Below, one piece after another: positions 21,501-33,280 of a stretch of 64,000 nucleotides of DNA (positions are counted from its first letter, which is position 1; the number at the start of each line of letters is the position of its first letter). Origin of the DNA: Caenorhabditis elegans (Eukaryota; Nematoda; Chromadorea; Rhabditida; Rhabditidae); contig NC_003281.10 of the NCBI RefSeq assembly GCF_000002985.6, forward strand, positions 2,728,001 to 2,792,000. The letters are read 5' to 3'. The translations under genes and the position numbers were made by a program. The notes beneath the pieces are model-generated. The model was given only the letters and a program-made list of their open reading frames with translations. It was not told the DNA's origin and did no database searches.

Positions 21501-21900
21501 AGGGTGTTAAACTTGCAAAGTTCTAATCAGAATCCAAAAAAAACCTATTAAAAAGCCGAGCCAAAAGTGATATCGATTTTTTTCGATGCACCATGTTTTG
21601 CTCAACTCTGCTGGCTCATATCTCGTTTGGTTTTGGTTTATTCAAAAAATTTTCAACGAACAAAATATTTAATTCCTCTTTCTCTACAAATTAGTAGTTG
21701 AAAGTGTTTTGATACTTTTGCAATGAACTGAGATATGGGCTGTTAAAGTCATTACATGTAAAATTTGGCGCATGCTCTTCGATGCACCATGCTTTGCTCA
21801 TTTTTTCTGGCTCATATCTCGCTTGCCTTCAGTTTTCACGATGAGTTGTCAATCAACAAAATATTTCTGAACTCTTTTTCTATATTTTTGTAGTTGACAA
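18170..21900. repeat. Dispersed GATGCACCATG repeat family
   Basis: At least eight copies carry TCGATGCACCATGT, CTCATATCTCGGTTT, GTAGAGATATCAAAAA, AACTACAAAAATGTAG and AATATTTTGTCAGTTGACA in a fixed order, in both orientations, in introns and between genes. Examples are at 18185-18290, 18885-19090, 20145-20480, 21375-21480, 21585-21700 and 21780-21915. I cannot name the family. Confidence 0.7.
18501..19236. other. Gap between the glycosyltransferase and the AIP3-domain gene
   Basis: Contains copies of the GATGCACCATG family and AT-rich sequence. A TTTATT at 19144 may be the poly(A) signal (AATAAA on the minus strand) of the gene ending at 19237. No gene seen. Confidence 0.5.
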
Positions 21901-24569
21901 TTTTTTGATATCTCAAACATTTTTTGAGATACGAGACTTTCGAGATGCCAGGGATGTCAAGCTTGCAAAATGTGTCTCATGCTTCAAAAAATACACACAA
22001 AAATTGATTCTTACCTCCCTTCGAAGCTCTGCCATATCCTTCTGCGTCGTTTCGCTCATTCCCTTGCTCACGAGAGCTGTGTGCACCAGGTTTGACAGTC
22101 CCGCGAGTTGTCGTTCCATGGTTTCCATTCGTACTCTGGAAAAAAAACAACTTTCATAACTTGAACTGACTACCCAATGCTGCCTAATGCTGCCTAGTGC
22201 CTGCAAAGTGCCTGCCTAATGCCTACAAAACTTATGATTTCGTGCCTGCTTACCCACTTGCCTAATCCATCATGCCTACCAACATACCTACAGGTCTGTT
22301 TGTCTTTTGTGCCTACCTACCTTATCTCTACTTAATACCTGCCTGCTTAGGTGTCTGCGAACTTTTTGTTTTCAACTTGTACATCTGCCTGTCTCACACC
22401 TATTTTTACCCAAAAGACCAGCATGCCTATTCCGTGCCTGTCTAGCTATGTACCTGACTGCCTATGTACCTGACCTGTCTATTTCAAGCCTCATTGCCTA
22501 CTTGCCTCACTTCAACATGCCCGCATATCTGCTGTCTTCTTTCACCTACAACCGTGCCTACTTTATGCCTACGCCTCCGTGTCTACCCACAATCTTAGAC
22601 CCTTCTGCCTGCGTGCCTATTTACTTGTCTAGATAACTGGGCAATATTTTGTACTCACCTAGATTCCCTATCAATCACCGGTGTCGCTGAACCAGATCTG
22701 GTCACACTTCGGCTATCATGACTGCTTGTATCCGAGTTATATGGATCCGAATAGATATCATAGACCTGTGGTGGAGGTGGTTGTGGCTTCAATGGCAGTG
22801 TATTCCGATGCATATAATCAACACTTGGAGCTGCCATCGCCGAAGCTGGCCTCATCATCGGCATCATCCCAACTCGCCTTCCATCATCCTGCTCTGTCTC
22901 CGAATGATAATCTGGTTGATCCAAATACCCTCCTCCAACTGGTGACATGACACGTGTCTTCTCTCGAAGTCTGAGCACTGATTTGTTCTTGATATCTCCA
23001 GGATCCTCAAGCTCATAGAATATGGCTCCTTTTGTTGGCTCTTGAATGTAGATTTTGACATGGGGTTGCTCGACGAATGATCGATTCACATTTGGGAAAG
23101 TTCGAACGAATGACATTTTGACTTGATGCATCGAATGGATGTTGCGTGGCAGGAGAATTCGTTTGACTTCATCATTTGCTTGAAGGAACACTACATTCAT
23201 ATCGTCAAGGTGTCTAGTGGCTTGTGAATCTGAGGATCTGAAAAAAAGCAAGTTTTTAGATTTTTTTTTTTGCTGAAAGCCAACAAATATGTTTTTTCAA
23301 ATTTGTGTCAGGGGGAGGCAGAAAATTCGGAAAATTAATCGGCAAATTGCCGGTTTGCCCATTTGGCCGAAAATTTTCAATTCTGGCATTTTGCCGGATT
23401 GCCGACTAACCGGAAATTTTCCTTTTTAGCAAATTGCCGGTTTGGCGATTTGCCGGTAGTTTTTACAAAATTTTTTCAACAAAAAAAGTTTAAAAGCCTT
23501 ACAAATGAGATTCGGTGCGGCTAACTGTGTCGAATCGCTGAACATTTCCGTAAATATCGGGTCGATTGCTCGAATAACTGCTCGGCAACGTCGAAACCTC
23601 ACGACGACGCTCATCGTATTCCAGATTGCTTTTCTGGAACAATATATTGATTTTTTTTAAAGTTTTTCCGGAAATTGAACCTGTTCGCGGAGGTTTTGAA
23701 GAACCGAAGTGGCCCGTGAGGGGTGCTGACCGAAGCGGGATGGTTGGGAGTCGATTGGGCGTCTGGGAATGATAAATTTAATGTGAAAATATTTTTTTAA
23801 AAATAAATTGAAGTTAATTTGAGCATAAAATTTTCCAAAAAAAAATTTTTTTTTTCAAAACTATTTTCGAAACAGTTGTTTTCTTTAAAAAAAATTTGTG
23901 CAACTCACTGATGATCTACCGGATCAATCCGAACTTTAACATCATCTGCATATCTCCAATCACTGCCAACATTCTCTTCTGGTGGGATTCGTCCGCTCGA
24001 GCCGCCTGTAAGAAAAATCGATTTTCATAAAATTTCAGTAACCTGTAACTTTTCCCCAAAAATTTGCATAATGAGCAATTTTTTGCGCGCGTCAAATTTG
24101 ATGCAAGAAGTTCGCAAATAAATACTGTGCAAACACCAAAGCAATTCATCACATTTCACGCGCAAACTCAAAAAATACGCGTTTAATCAGATACATTGCG
24201 GTAGTATTTGCAGAACTTTGATCTACGTTCTCAATGCATCATATTTGACGCGCAATTTTTCAACGAACTTGTCAGATTCTTTTCCGGACGGACGGTGCCA
24301 ATAATTCTGGCTTCACCCCCATAATTGTTAGTCGCCCAGTCTACAGGAGCAGCCCTTTCTTGGTTAAATGAGCCACTTTTTGGCTCATCAAATCGAACAT
24401 TTCTCGGCTTAGAGCTTGCTGCTGGCTCCGGGAGCTCCGGTGGCTCAGGAGCTATAGTAATTTGGACGGCTTGTGTGGCTTCTGGCGTCTTTCGACCACC
24501 TCCCAGAATACGTGGACGCCAACTGAACAGAGGCATTCTCTGATGGAGAGAATTAGTACCCTGGAACAT
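19237..24569 (-). CDS. AIP3-domain scaffold related to SRCIN1 (p140Cap) / KIAA1217
   Basis: About ten exons: 24560-24270, 24003-23914, 23765-23681, 23631-23500, 23238-22660, 22137-22015, 21321-21160, 21112-20926, 20714-20586 and 19991-19237. An AIP3/Bud6-type region begins TRHLDDMNVVFLQANDEVKR and includes LPRNIHSMHQVKMSFVRTFP, EPTKGAIFYELEDPGDIK and LRLREKTRV. Those phrases match the SRCIN1/SKT family of actin- and Src-linked adaptors. After it come a Gln/Pro and Ser-rich segment, helical coiled-coil stretches (ERQLAGLSNLVHTALVSKG; LRMSEVEDMTEKLTNIGRL) and a terminal exon with IPPPPPPPPPML, ending in a Gln/Arg/Glu-rich helix (LAPLP). The polyproline run could bind SH3 or EVH1 domains. Role inferred: cytoskeletal or synaptic scaffold. 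The ATG at 24567-24569 lies across a good acceptor (TTCCAG|GG), so the gene probably continues into the upstream exons listed next. Confidence 0.85.
23335..23460. repeat. TTTGCCGG / CCGGCAAA palindromic repeat
   Basis: Alternating GCCGGTTTGCC, GCCGATTTG and CCGGAAATTTTC motifs. Larger blocks of the same family are at 26445-26990 and 63800-64000. Confidence 0.8.
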
Positions 24570-26444
24570 GTTAGTTTGGAAGGAAAGTGTGAAAAGTTTT
24601 AAGTAGGCACGAAAATGCCTGCCTATGCCTACTTTTTTACCTTCAAGGCCTCGTAGGCACCTACGGTAAAGTAAGCCATGTAGGCATGTATTTAGGCATT
24701 TCTCTACCTACTATCATGTATTCAAAGCCTCTTAGGCATTCGTAGGCACAAGGCAGGCATCGCTGTGCCTACTTGAAAAGCTCATAAATTTTTTGCGAAA
24801 CGGAGGAAAAAAGAGGAAAAGGTTCAATTTTTGGAGGAGAAAAAAGACAGAGAAAGAGGAGGGAGGCCTTTGTTTATTTCCAAAATTGAGTTTTACAAAA
24901 ATTTTGGAGAACTTTTTTCCCAAAAAGTGCAACATTTTCAATGCACCATGTTGTCAAAAATTGCTTTTTTGGTAATTTCATATGAAAAAAAAACGTGAAA
25001 ATTAAGGTTTTGAACTTTTTAAAATTACCTAGTAAAAATTTTGAAAAAAACATTTTTTTTGGAAATTTTTATTATTTTGAACGTACTCTACTACCTTCAC
25101 CTTAAGCATTTAAAAATTTGAATTTTGCGCGTCAAATATCGTGCATCTGTTCGATTTGTTCAGAATTTGACTTGCGGAGTCGATGTACCATACTTGACGC
25201 GCAAAAAGGAGCAGATTTAGCGGGAGATTGGAATTTTTTGTTATAATTATCGAAAAAAAATTTTTATTTATTTGTTCTTCTCGTAAAAATATACGAAGTA
25301 AAGGATTTTTACACCAAAACTATGCTGACCGAAAAAAAACTAAAAAATATGATCCGGAAAATGACTAATGACACATATGTGTATGTGTGTGGTTAAACAT
25401 GTGTTTAGCGGAACATGTGTTGGACAAAAGACACGTTCTCGACTACTTGACTTTGACAATTTGTTGAATTTATGCGCCTTTAAATGGGATACTGTAGTTA
25501 ATTTTGAAAAATGTTCTAAAAAATTCTGCAGTTCAAAATATTTTTATTAAAAATTGGCTAATTTTGTTGAATTTTTCTATTTATTTTTAATTTGTTTTCC
25601 GCTGAAGAAAATCATGTTTTTTTCAAATATTTAAATGCGAAATTCGAGAAAAATCTTTGTTTTAAACTTACCGGCTAATTTAGTAATTTTAAAAAAGTTT
25701 CTAATTTCCCACTTAAGTTAGTTTTACCCAAAAAATTTGAGCAGAAAACCCAGAATTTTGGAAATAAAAATTTGATGGAAAATTCAAATTTTAGTTTTAA
25801 AAGTTTAGGCGGAAATTTCAAGACTTTCAGGAAAAAAATTTAGAAATTCAAAAAAATTTTGGAAAGTTTTGGCGGAAAATTCAAATTTTTTGTTTTGGAG
25901 AAAATTTAGACGACTAAAATCAAAATTTGTTTCAGAACAATTTAGGTAATTTGGTTCATAAAACAATAAAACATAAAATATATGTATGTCGTAAAGGAGA
26001 GAGCGTCCTCAAGAAGAAGAAGCAGCACGAATTGCAGGAGATCTCCAATATCGACGTAGAAATGTGCAAAACGCACGGTGTAATTGTATTCGAATTTGAC
26101 GGGGAAGAGCCGAGAGGTTAGAGGACACAATTGATAGAGATGAGAGAGAAATGGAAATGTTACACAAAAATATCTCGATGGTCCCTCAACGGATAGAGAG
26201 TACTAGCTAATAGGACGAGTGAACAAGATTTACGAATTAAAAAGTGATCGGGGAAAGGTTCTTGTACTTTTGCTATGATTTTCAAATTTTTTCGGTGTAA
26301 AATTCAGATGTAACATGAAATTCTGGTCGGTTTTTAGAAAAAAAATTACATTTTTTTGTACCAACTTTAAATTCTAGGCTTTTAGAAGTTCGTTTTTTGC
26401 AGATTTTTGAGAGTATTAACTTTGTTGAGGGCTAGTATCAAAGA

Positions 26445-26990
26445 TGGGCAAAAATTGCCGATTTGCCTGGAAATTATCAGTTCCGGTAACTTGCCGATTT
26501 GCCGGGAATTTTAATTTTCGCCAATTTGCCGTTTGCCGAATTGCCGGAAATTTGAAATTTCGACAATTTGCCGGTTTGCCGAATTTGCCCGGAAATTTTG
26601 ATTTTCGGCAATTTGCCGATTTGCCGATTTGCCGGCAATTCTCATTTTCGGAAAAAAATTGCTGGTTTTCCGATTTGCCGGAAATTTTGATTTTTGGCAA
26701 TTTGCCGATTTGCCATTTGCCGGAAACTTTAATTTTCGGGAGTTTGCCGTTTTGCCGAATTGCTGGAAATTTTCAATTCCGGCAGTTTGCTGGTTTGCCG
26801 ATTTGCCCGGAAATTTTCATTTTTGGCGTTTGCCGGTTTGCCGTTTGCCAGATATTCATAGGATGCGTACAATTTTGCTGATTAAAATTGAAATTCCGAA
26901 GTTTGTAAAAAAAAAATTTGCAAAACCACAATTTGCCAAAAATTTTTTGGCAAGTTCGGCAAATTGGCAATTTGCTGGAAATTTCAATTT
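26445..26990. repeat. TTTGCCGG palindromic repeat array, about 0.5 kb
   Basis: Dense tandem arrangement of GCCGATTTGCCGG, GGAAATTTTGATTTTCGGCA and variants with period near 55-60 bases. Open frames run through it on both strands only because the repeat lacks stops. It lies in the putative long intron between the 5' exons and main body of the AIP3-domain gene. Confidence 0.85.
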
Positions 26991-27200
26991 TGAAAACTTT
27001 TAATTTTTGAAAATATTTGTAACTTTAGTGCGAAAAAGAGAATTTAAATTTTTAGGTAAAAATTTCTTCTCAAAAAATTTCCAGAATTTTCCAAGCCAAA
27101 ATAAAATCACTATAACTCAAAAAAAAAGTGACAAGAGTAAACTAAACAAATTTCATTTCCGTTCCAGCTGACTTTTGATCTCACACACCCTCCACTCACG

Positions 27201-28360
27201 TTCACTAAGTAAATTGCCAATCCACTTGTCTAGTCGCTTCATTTTCGGCGGCTTGTTATTTTGGGATGGGTGGCCGTGAAGAGTCGCTGGAGGTGTCGCT
27301 GATCTTCCTGAAAATATTGAATTATTTTAGGAATCATAGAAAAATCAAGAAAAAATCAATAATACAATTCTATGCCGGAGCCTGGGCCTAAGCCTGAGAC
27401 TAAGCCTAGATTGAGCCTAAGCCTAAGCCAAAGCCTTAACCTAAACCTAGGCCTAAACCTAGGCCTAAGCCTAAGCCTATGGCTAAACCTGAACCCGAAC
27501 CTATGTATGCCTAAGCCTAAGCCAACATCAATAAATCATGGTGCATCGACTTTCGAAATAAGTGGTAGGCGTAGAGGCAGGCAGGTAGGCCGCCTATTTT
27601 CTGCCTGCTTACCTCGTGTCGTGAGTGGGTGTCGTGGTTGTCGAAGGTCCACTGAGGCTGGACGCTGGAATCGCGGATCGCCATGGAACTCACGGGAATC
27701 CTGAAAAATTGCTTTTTTGCATGAAAATTGGCGACACAAATGCCTATTTCGTACCTACCTGCTACCTACCTGCCTACATTCTGCCTACCTTCTGCCTACC
27801 TTCTATCTACCTGCCAACCGTATGTTATCGGAATTTTGACTTGAACAATGATTATATGTATGTGGCAATTTTAGGCGTATAGGCACCAGGCAGACCCAGG
27901 CAGGGGTAGGCATGCGAACTTTAAATGTTTATTTCAGAAAAACACCGTGAAATCTAATAGTTGCGGTAATAGGTATATGTAGGTAGGCAGGAAAATGTGC
28001 GCCTACATCAAAAATGAAAGAAAAACATGGAAAATGTGCCTAGCTCGTGCCTATGTTGCCTATGTACCTACCGCAAACCTACCTCATGCCTGCCTCAATA
28101 GGCAGGTAAATAGGTAAGTAGGCAAGTACCTTGTCCCTGTCCCTACGCCAAAAATTGCCATTTAACACCGAAATCAAATAAAAAGTTCCAGTAGGTGTAT
28201 GCTCAAGGCAGGTAAGTAGGCAAATAGGCAGGTACCTTGTGCCTACGCTAAAAATCTTATTTTAACGATGAAAAAAATAGAAATTTCCAAAAAAAATTAC
28301 CTGTGAGCATGATCGGATGATGCTTCTGGACTGTCGGGGTGGTGCGATACATCCGAACAT
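27201..28360 (-). CDS. Probable 5' exons of the AIP3-domain gene (or a short separate gene)
   Basis: Three exons join in one frame: 28360-28304 starting MFGCIAPPRQSRS, about 27699-27615 with RFQRPASVDLRQPRHPL, and about 27307-27201 with RSATPPATLHGHPSQNNKPP then KRLDKWIGNLLSE. Splice sites are good (CAG acceptors; GTAATT, GTAAGC and GTGAGT donors). The composition is basic and Pro/Ser-rich, like the N-terminal half of the gene starting at 24560, and no stop closes the frame at the GTGAGT donor. With that donor the phase does not fit the exon at 24560; a downstream GTGTGTG donor near 27189 does, or an exon was missed. If the intron is read through, the frame ends about 15 residues later. I favour one gene; no function can be read from these exons alone. 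Confidence 0.45.
27375..27525. repeat. Interstitial telomere-type tract (GCCTAA)n
   Basis: About 150 bases of CCTAAG, CCTAGG, CCTGAG and CCTATG hexamers between two 5' exons of the AIP3-domain gene. Confidence 0.85.
27565..28255. repeat. CCTG/CCTA minisatellite in both orientations
   Basis: GTAGGCAGGCAGGTAGGC, CTGCCTACCTTCTGCC, GTAGGCAGG and ACCTCATGCCTGCC units flank and interrupt the exon at 27615-27699. Because the repeats occur in both orientations, the transcript could fold. Confidence 0.8.
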
Positions 28361-28689
28361 TTTTTCGGATGTAGGCAAAACCAACTAAAACTTAAAAATT
28401 TTGAATAATTAATAAAACAAAAGTGCTCTTCTTCGGCTCCACAGTAAAAAAGACAGAAGCCTTCTCCAGGAGCTGGTTGTTGCTTGCTCCGCGGCTCTTG
28501 AGAGGTAGTTGCGGACGGAGAGAAGAAACAGTGCAAATCACAGAGAGAGACAGTGTCTTAGTGTTTGAAAAAGATTTCTTTGTGTATATGTGTGGCGACC
28601 ACTGGCGACTCTTTGGGAGAAAGTTGGCAAATAAATGATGACGGAGGGAGCTTCTTGTTTCTTCACTTTTTTGTTAGTTTTTAGATTCT

Positions 28690-29000
28690 AGGGTGGCAAT
28701 TTTCGGTTGGTGGCCGAGAAAATGAGAAAACTCGGCCATGTCGACATACTTCGTTGCACCATGTTGCACCATGTTGATCATGTCAGTTTTTGTTTGGTGG
28801 CCTAGAAATTGCGAAAGCTAGGCCACTCATTTAAACATTTTGCTCATTCTTCGATGCGCCATGTTGACTCGAACAATTTTTGTTTGGTGGCCTAGAAAAT
28901 GCGAAACCTCGGCCACTTTGGCATTTTTCGTTGCACCACGATGATCATGTCGGTATTTGATTGGTGGCCTAGAAATTGAGAAAACTCGGCCACTTTCCCC
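28690..29000. repeat. Direct repeats with GGTGGCCTAGAAA / CTCGGCCAC
   Basis: Four units of about 75 bases carry TTGGTGGCCTAGAAA, GCGAAA, CTCGGCCAC and GTTGCACCATGTTGA. They lie upstream of the AIP3 gene 5' exons and downstream of the acid phosphatase gene. The 28361-29167 gap shows no gene otherwise. Confidence 0.75.
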
Positions 29001-29167
29001 CGAAATTGTTTGTTTTTTCAGAAATTCAGATAATTTTCTTTATTTTCAATCGTCGGCCTCAATTTTCCATGTATATACATTTTTTTAAAAGTCAATTGTA
29101 AAATTTTATTCATTATGCACTCGTTTTTTTTTGTAAATACTTTTTTAATTCAGAGAAATTATTGTTT

Positions 29168-32100
29168 TCAATTTTTCGCTTTCAAATTAGCATAGAGATC
29201 GTAGGAAAGAGATCCGACAGTGATAAGTGTTGAGAAGAGGTGATCTTCTTCGGGAAGGTTCTTGGGAAGTTCTTGTGATGGAAGTTCGATTTCTGGAGCT
29301 TCAAAGTTCTGACAGATGACGTCATGCTCCTCTTTGTTGGAAATAATTCGTGTTGAAACAAATTCCTGGTAGGTTTCCATTGGGCAAAGCACATCGCATC
29401 CAGGAAGACGAAGCTCGCGGGGAGCAGATTCCGGAGAGCTGCGGTTGAGAATCTGAAATTAAAATTGGTTTTTTTTTTTCAGAATGGAAAGCCTAATTTA
29501 GTCTGAAAATAAGCCTAAGAATGAGACAAAGCCTAAACCTAAGCATAAGACTAAGCTTAAGCCTACGTCCAAGCCTAAGCCTAAGCCTAAGCCTAAGCCT
29601 AAGCCTTGGCCTGAGCCAAAGCCAATCATGTGGCTAAGTCCAAAGCCTAATTTTAAGCCTAAGCCTAAGCCTGTGCCTAAGATTAAGCCTAAGCCTATGC
29701 CTAAGCCTTGGCCTGAGCCACAGCCAATCATGTGGCTAAGTCCAGAGCCTAATCCTAAGCCTAAGCCAAAGCCTAAGCCTAAGTCTGAACTTAAGCCTAA
29801 GCCTAAGCCCACAGTAGATTTCACTACTTCCAGTTGAAGACTAACCTTAACAAAAGATTTTCCATTTAGTCTATGCAATTCCACAATCAAAGCAGCTGTA
29901 TACGGAATCAATTGATGATCGGACACTCCCAAGCTGTACATCATGGAGGTTACGGTAGCATCATGTGTGGCGTACACAATCATCTTCCGGCCCGTTTCTT
30001 CTCGATGCACCATGTCTTTTGTAATCTGCCCCAAAAGGTATCCCGTTCGCATTTTGGACTTCTCATCAGAATTGAATTGAATACTTCTGTACTGACGCTT
30101 AAGCTCTGTGACATTTGCAAGAACATGATTGACCCAATCTGGTTGTGCAACTCCATTTGCATGTTTCCGATAGAGAACGTTAAAAACGTCGGAGATCTTT
30201 GAGCCCGTCACATGCCAGCCGGTTTTTTGAGATAAAAGAGAGAAGAGGTCCCTGTGCTCAATATCGACTTGAGCGGAGAGCCAGGATTTGTCGGCGTTTA
30301 CAAGTTCGTCGACTCGTCGGCATCGGACACTGTTTGGTTTGAGGAGCTGGAAATGAAGTTGATTGAATGGGAAATGGGTATTTTTGAAGAGTTTTTCTTT
30401 TAGATTTTTTTTTTTTTGAAAATCAATTTAATCGCATTCGGTTTTTAAAATTAAAGGTAGCAGCGAATTTCTGATAGTTTTTTTTGGAAAAAAAATCGGC
30501 GGAAAAGCTTTGGAACATTTGTGATTTGTTGAAATTTGTTAAAACTACTATTCTAAAATTATTTGAAAAAGAGCATTGACATTTAAGGAATATTTTTGTT
30601 TTAAAAGTTTACTGTTAGTTTACTGATTTATTCGTGGAAACCACGTGGTGTCAGAGTGTCTCATTTTGGATTGATCTACGTAGATCTACAAAAAAATGTG
30701 GCAGGAAGATCCACAGAGTTCTCAACTGATTTCGCATGGTTAAGAACGTGCTGACGTCACATTTTTTGGGAAAAGAACTCCCCCGCATTTTTTGTAGATC
30801 AAACCGTAACTGGCACCACGTGGGAAACCCCTTTTGAAATTGATCTCAAACTGTCAAAAGGTTGTCAAAACTCTCAAAAACCAGACTAAAAATCTAAATA
30901 AGGGCCGAAATTTAGGCCGTAAGCTGTAAAACATTGAATTTTAAGCTAACAGATTCTTTTAATCAATTTTTGTTGAAATTCTGCACCTTTCCACTTTCAA
31001 ACAACATTAGCATTGAATTTGCATGTTTTTTGAGTTTTAATCGATTTTAAACTGAAATTCTGCATTTTCTAGCAATTTTCATGTAATTTTTGTTCAAAAA
31101 CTGCTTTTAGAGTGAGAAATCTTCAAAATTCAGCAAAAAAACTAACCAAATCATGTTTATAATGTGAATACGTGTGAACTGGGACAATATCATCTGGAAA
31201 CAGTGTCTGAGTAATTCCCATCGCCGTCTCAATGCACCGATCCTTGTCACTTGATCGAATAAGTGTCTCTTTTCGATCAAATCCATCAATCAAATCCTTA
31301 TATTGATTTCTTAGAAACACTCCGACTTCCTTTGCCTGTCGGAATCCACGCTGTGTCAGTTGAGAGTAGCCACGTGGAAAATGCTCGGCGACGTTGAACT
31401 CATCAAGAGGGTATGTGAATGATGGGGCTCGGTCTCCGTGTCTGGAATGCCGAATTGGTTATGAAACATGACCATTGAATGATGTGACTATTGAATTGAT
31501 AAGGTGATTAGTTATCAATATTTTTAACAATACGTCACGTGAGGAAGTAATTACAATGATTCACGCCAGAGACCTTCCCACAAAACGCTAAGATTGCTCG
31601 AGTTTCCGGTTGAAAATGATTTTTTTATATCCGGGAAAACATTAGGAGCGATAAAAATCTCAGTTTTCTTCGAAAATCTGGGTTTTTCAGGGTCTTTTTC
31701 CTAAATATTTTCACAAAAAAGTTATTCGGGATAATATAGAAACCCACTATTCCAACAGAAATACAAAAAAATCAGTTTTTCTATCGGTTATCGCGCACGG
31801 GGTTCTGGCCTTCCTCATCGAATTTTTCGCGCTCCATTGACAATCGACTGCCGGACAACGCGTGGGAAAGTCGTGTTATCCACACGGACAAATACATTCA
31901 GTTTTACAACTAAAATCGAGCCGCGACGCGGCACGCAACGCGCCGTAAATCTACCCCAGATATGGCCGAGCCAAAATGGCCTAGTTCGGCAAACTCTTCC
32001 ATTTCAATTTATGAGGGAAGTCAGGAATCTTTGTTATCGTTTTGTAAATAATTTTTCTTAAAAGCTGGCATATCCCGAAAAAAACTCATTTCGCTACGAG

Positions 32101-32753
32101 ACCTAGCAACTAAAAAGGGCCTTAATTATGCGCCTTTAAATACAGTAGCATTCAAAAAAAAATTCACAGTTTTAATGAATTTGATACTCTTTGAGCCAAG
32201 AGTCTAGATCTGATTCTCAAAATTTTGACTAGAAATTTCAAAAATTTGAAAAAATTCGGAAGAAAATATTTTTCGCTACGGGACCCAAACGTACAGTATA
32301 TTTATGCAGTAAATTTTAAATTTAATTTAATTTTTCAAACGTTGCATAAGAAAAAAATCAATATTTGCCGGATTTTTCGAAATTTCAATTAAACATTTAA
32401 AAAAATAATCGCTACGAGACACAAAAGCCTATGCACCTTTGAATACAGTATTTTTAATCGATTTTTCGCCGGTGCGCCTTCAATTACACCAGTTTTCAAG
32501 ACAAAATCGAATTTTTATTGAATTTGGTACTGTTTCAACCAATTTAGGGTTGATTCTCAAATTTTTGACTAGAAATTTCAAAAATTTGAGATAATTCGGT
32601 TTAAAAAATATTTTTGCTACGGGCCTAACAAACGCCTATGCGCCTTTAACTATAGTACTTTTTTTTTTGAAAATCTCACCTAACAAGCACCTGAACCATC
32701 TCGAGCTCGGCATGAACCACCGAGAAATAGAGGAATAATAGTCGGTAGATCAT
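29168..32753 (-). CDS. pho-9: Secreted histidine acid phosphatase
   Basis: Four exons: about 32753-32683, 31441-31146, 30349-29847 and 29454-29168 (TGA). The first exon encodes [15 protein letters not shown], a short signal peptide, then EMVQVLV leading across the splice into RHGDRAP, the catalytic phosphohistidine motif. A later ATHDATV supplies the HD proton-donor pair. Between them are [18 protein letters not shown], the [15 protein letters not shown] block and cysteines, as in prostatic/lysosomal acid phosphatases. Length is about 385 residues, normal for the family, and no C-terminal membrane anchor is obvious. It should hydrolyse phosphomonoesters in the gut lumen, lysosome or extracellular space. 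The symbol is recalled from the worm pho family and its place next to swsn-3; treat the number as likely, not proven. Introns carry telomere-type repeats and a CACGTGGTG element. Possible poly(A) signal on the minus strand at 29105. Confidence 0.9.
29500..29820. repeat. Long interstitial telomere-type tract in the last acid phosphatase intron
   Basis: About 320 bases of GCCTAA hexamers, with variants CCTAAA, CCTTGG, CCTGAG and CCTGTG, occur between exons 3 and 4. A larger unit is repeated inside: CCTTGGCCTGAGCC, AGCCAATCATGTGGCTAAG at about 29606 and again at about 29707. The tract is open on the minus strand and reads as a Gly/Leu repeat, but that is not coding. Confidence 0.9.
30643..30832. 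repeat. CACGTGGTG inverted-repeat element in an acid phosphatase intron
   Basis: Ends CCACGTGGTGTCAGAGTGTC and GGCACCACGTGG; internal TGATCTACAAAAAAATG-like blocks and GTGCTGACGTCAC as in the copy at 4158-4360. Confidence 0.85.
31798..32011. repeat. Repeat copy A of about 215 bp (acid phosphatase intron 1)
   Basis: Starts CACGGGGTTCTGGCCTTCCT and contains CGCGCTCCATTG, GCCGGACAACGCGTGG, CACGGACAAATACATTCAG, CGAGCCGCGACGC and GGCCGAGCCAAAATGGCC. Copy B lies at 33281-33510 in the same orientation with scattered differences. Confidence 0.85.
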
Positions 32754-33280
32754 TTTCTCGGCGATGTTAGTTTTTGGTGGTGGTGGTGGCGAATGATAAC
32801 AGAGGCGCTGCTGCCTTATTATGAAACCCAAAGCGTCGTTTTATAGTACAGAAGTACCCCCTGTGGGGACAGAATGGGTGGAGTGTCCCAGTGTGTCAAA
32901 GACAAAGGCGACGAGTTCCCCGTTTTGTGCTCTGTGTGTGACACAATAGGGAGGCTCATTTTCACTTTCAACACTCTACTTTTTATCAGTTTTTTGGACA
33001 TAAGTGATGGCCGAGCGAGCACATGAGTGAGAGAAACTCTATTTTTAGTACGTTCATCATAATTATGAATGTGTATTGTTGATAATTTGATGATAAGATC
33101 AATAAATAAATTAATTAATATAGGCGGAAATATCAAAAAAAAATCGATAAAAATCTGTCGATTTTGTGCTATTTTCAGAAAAAAAACTCAAAAGTTTTTT
33201 GTGAGTTTTCGAAATATTTTTCTTCATTGTTTCATTAAAAAAATAGTTTCTATAATTATTTAAATTCAATGAAAAATACA

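Noticed and set aside
25927..26121. Plus-strand frame with KKKKQHELQEISNIDVEMCK
   Set aside because: It looks partly protein-like but is short, has no clear donor or partner exon, and lies in the putative intron of an opposite-strand gene. Too weak to call.
26444..27003. Open frames of over 120 codons (Phe/Arg/Gln/Cys repeats)
   Set aside because: They are translations of the TTTGCCGG palindromic array, open on both strands because the repeat lacks stops.
29498..30211. Long minus-strand frame of 237 codons with a Gly/Leu repeat tail
   Set aside because: The first part is the real acid phosphatase exon; the repeat tail is translation of the GCCTAA telomere tract beyond the splice donor.
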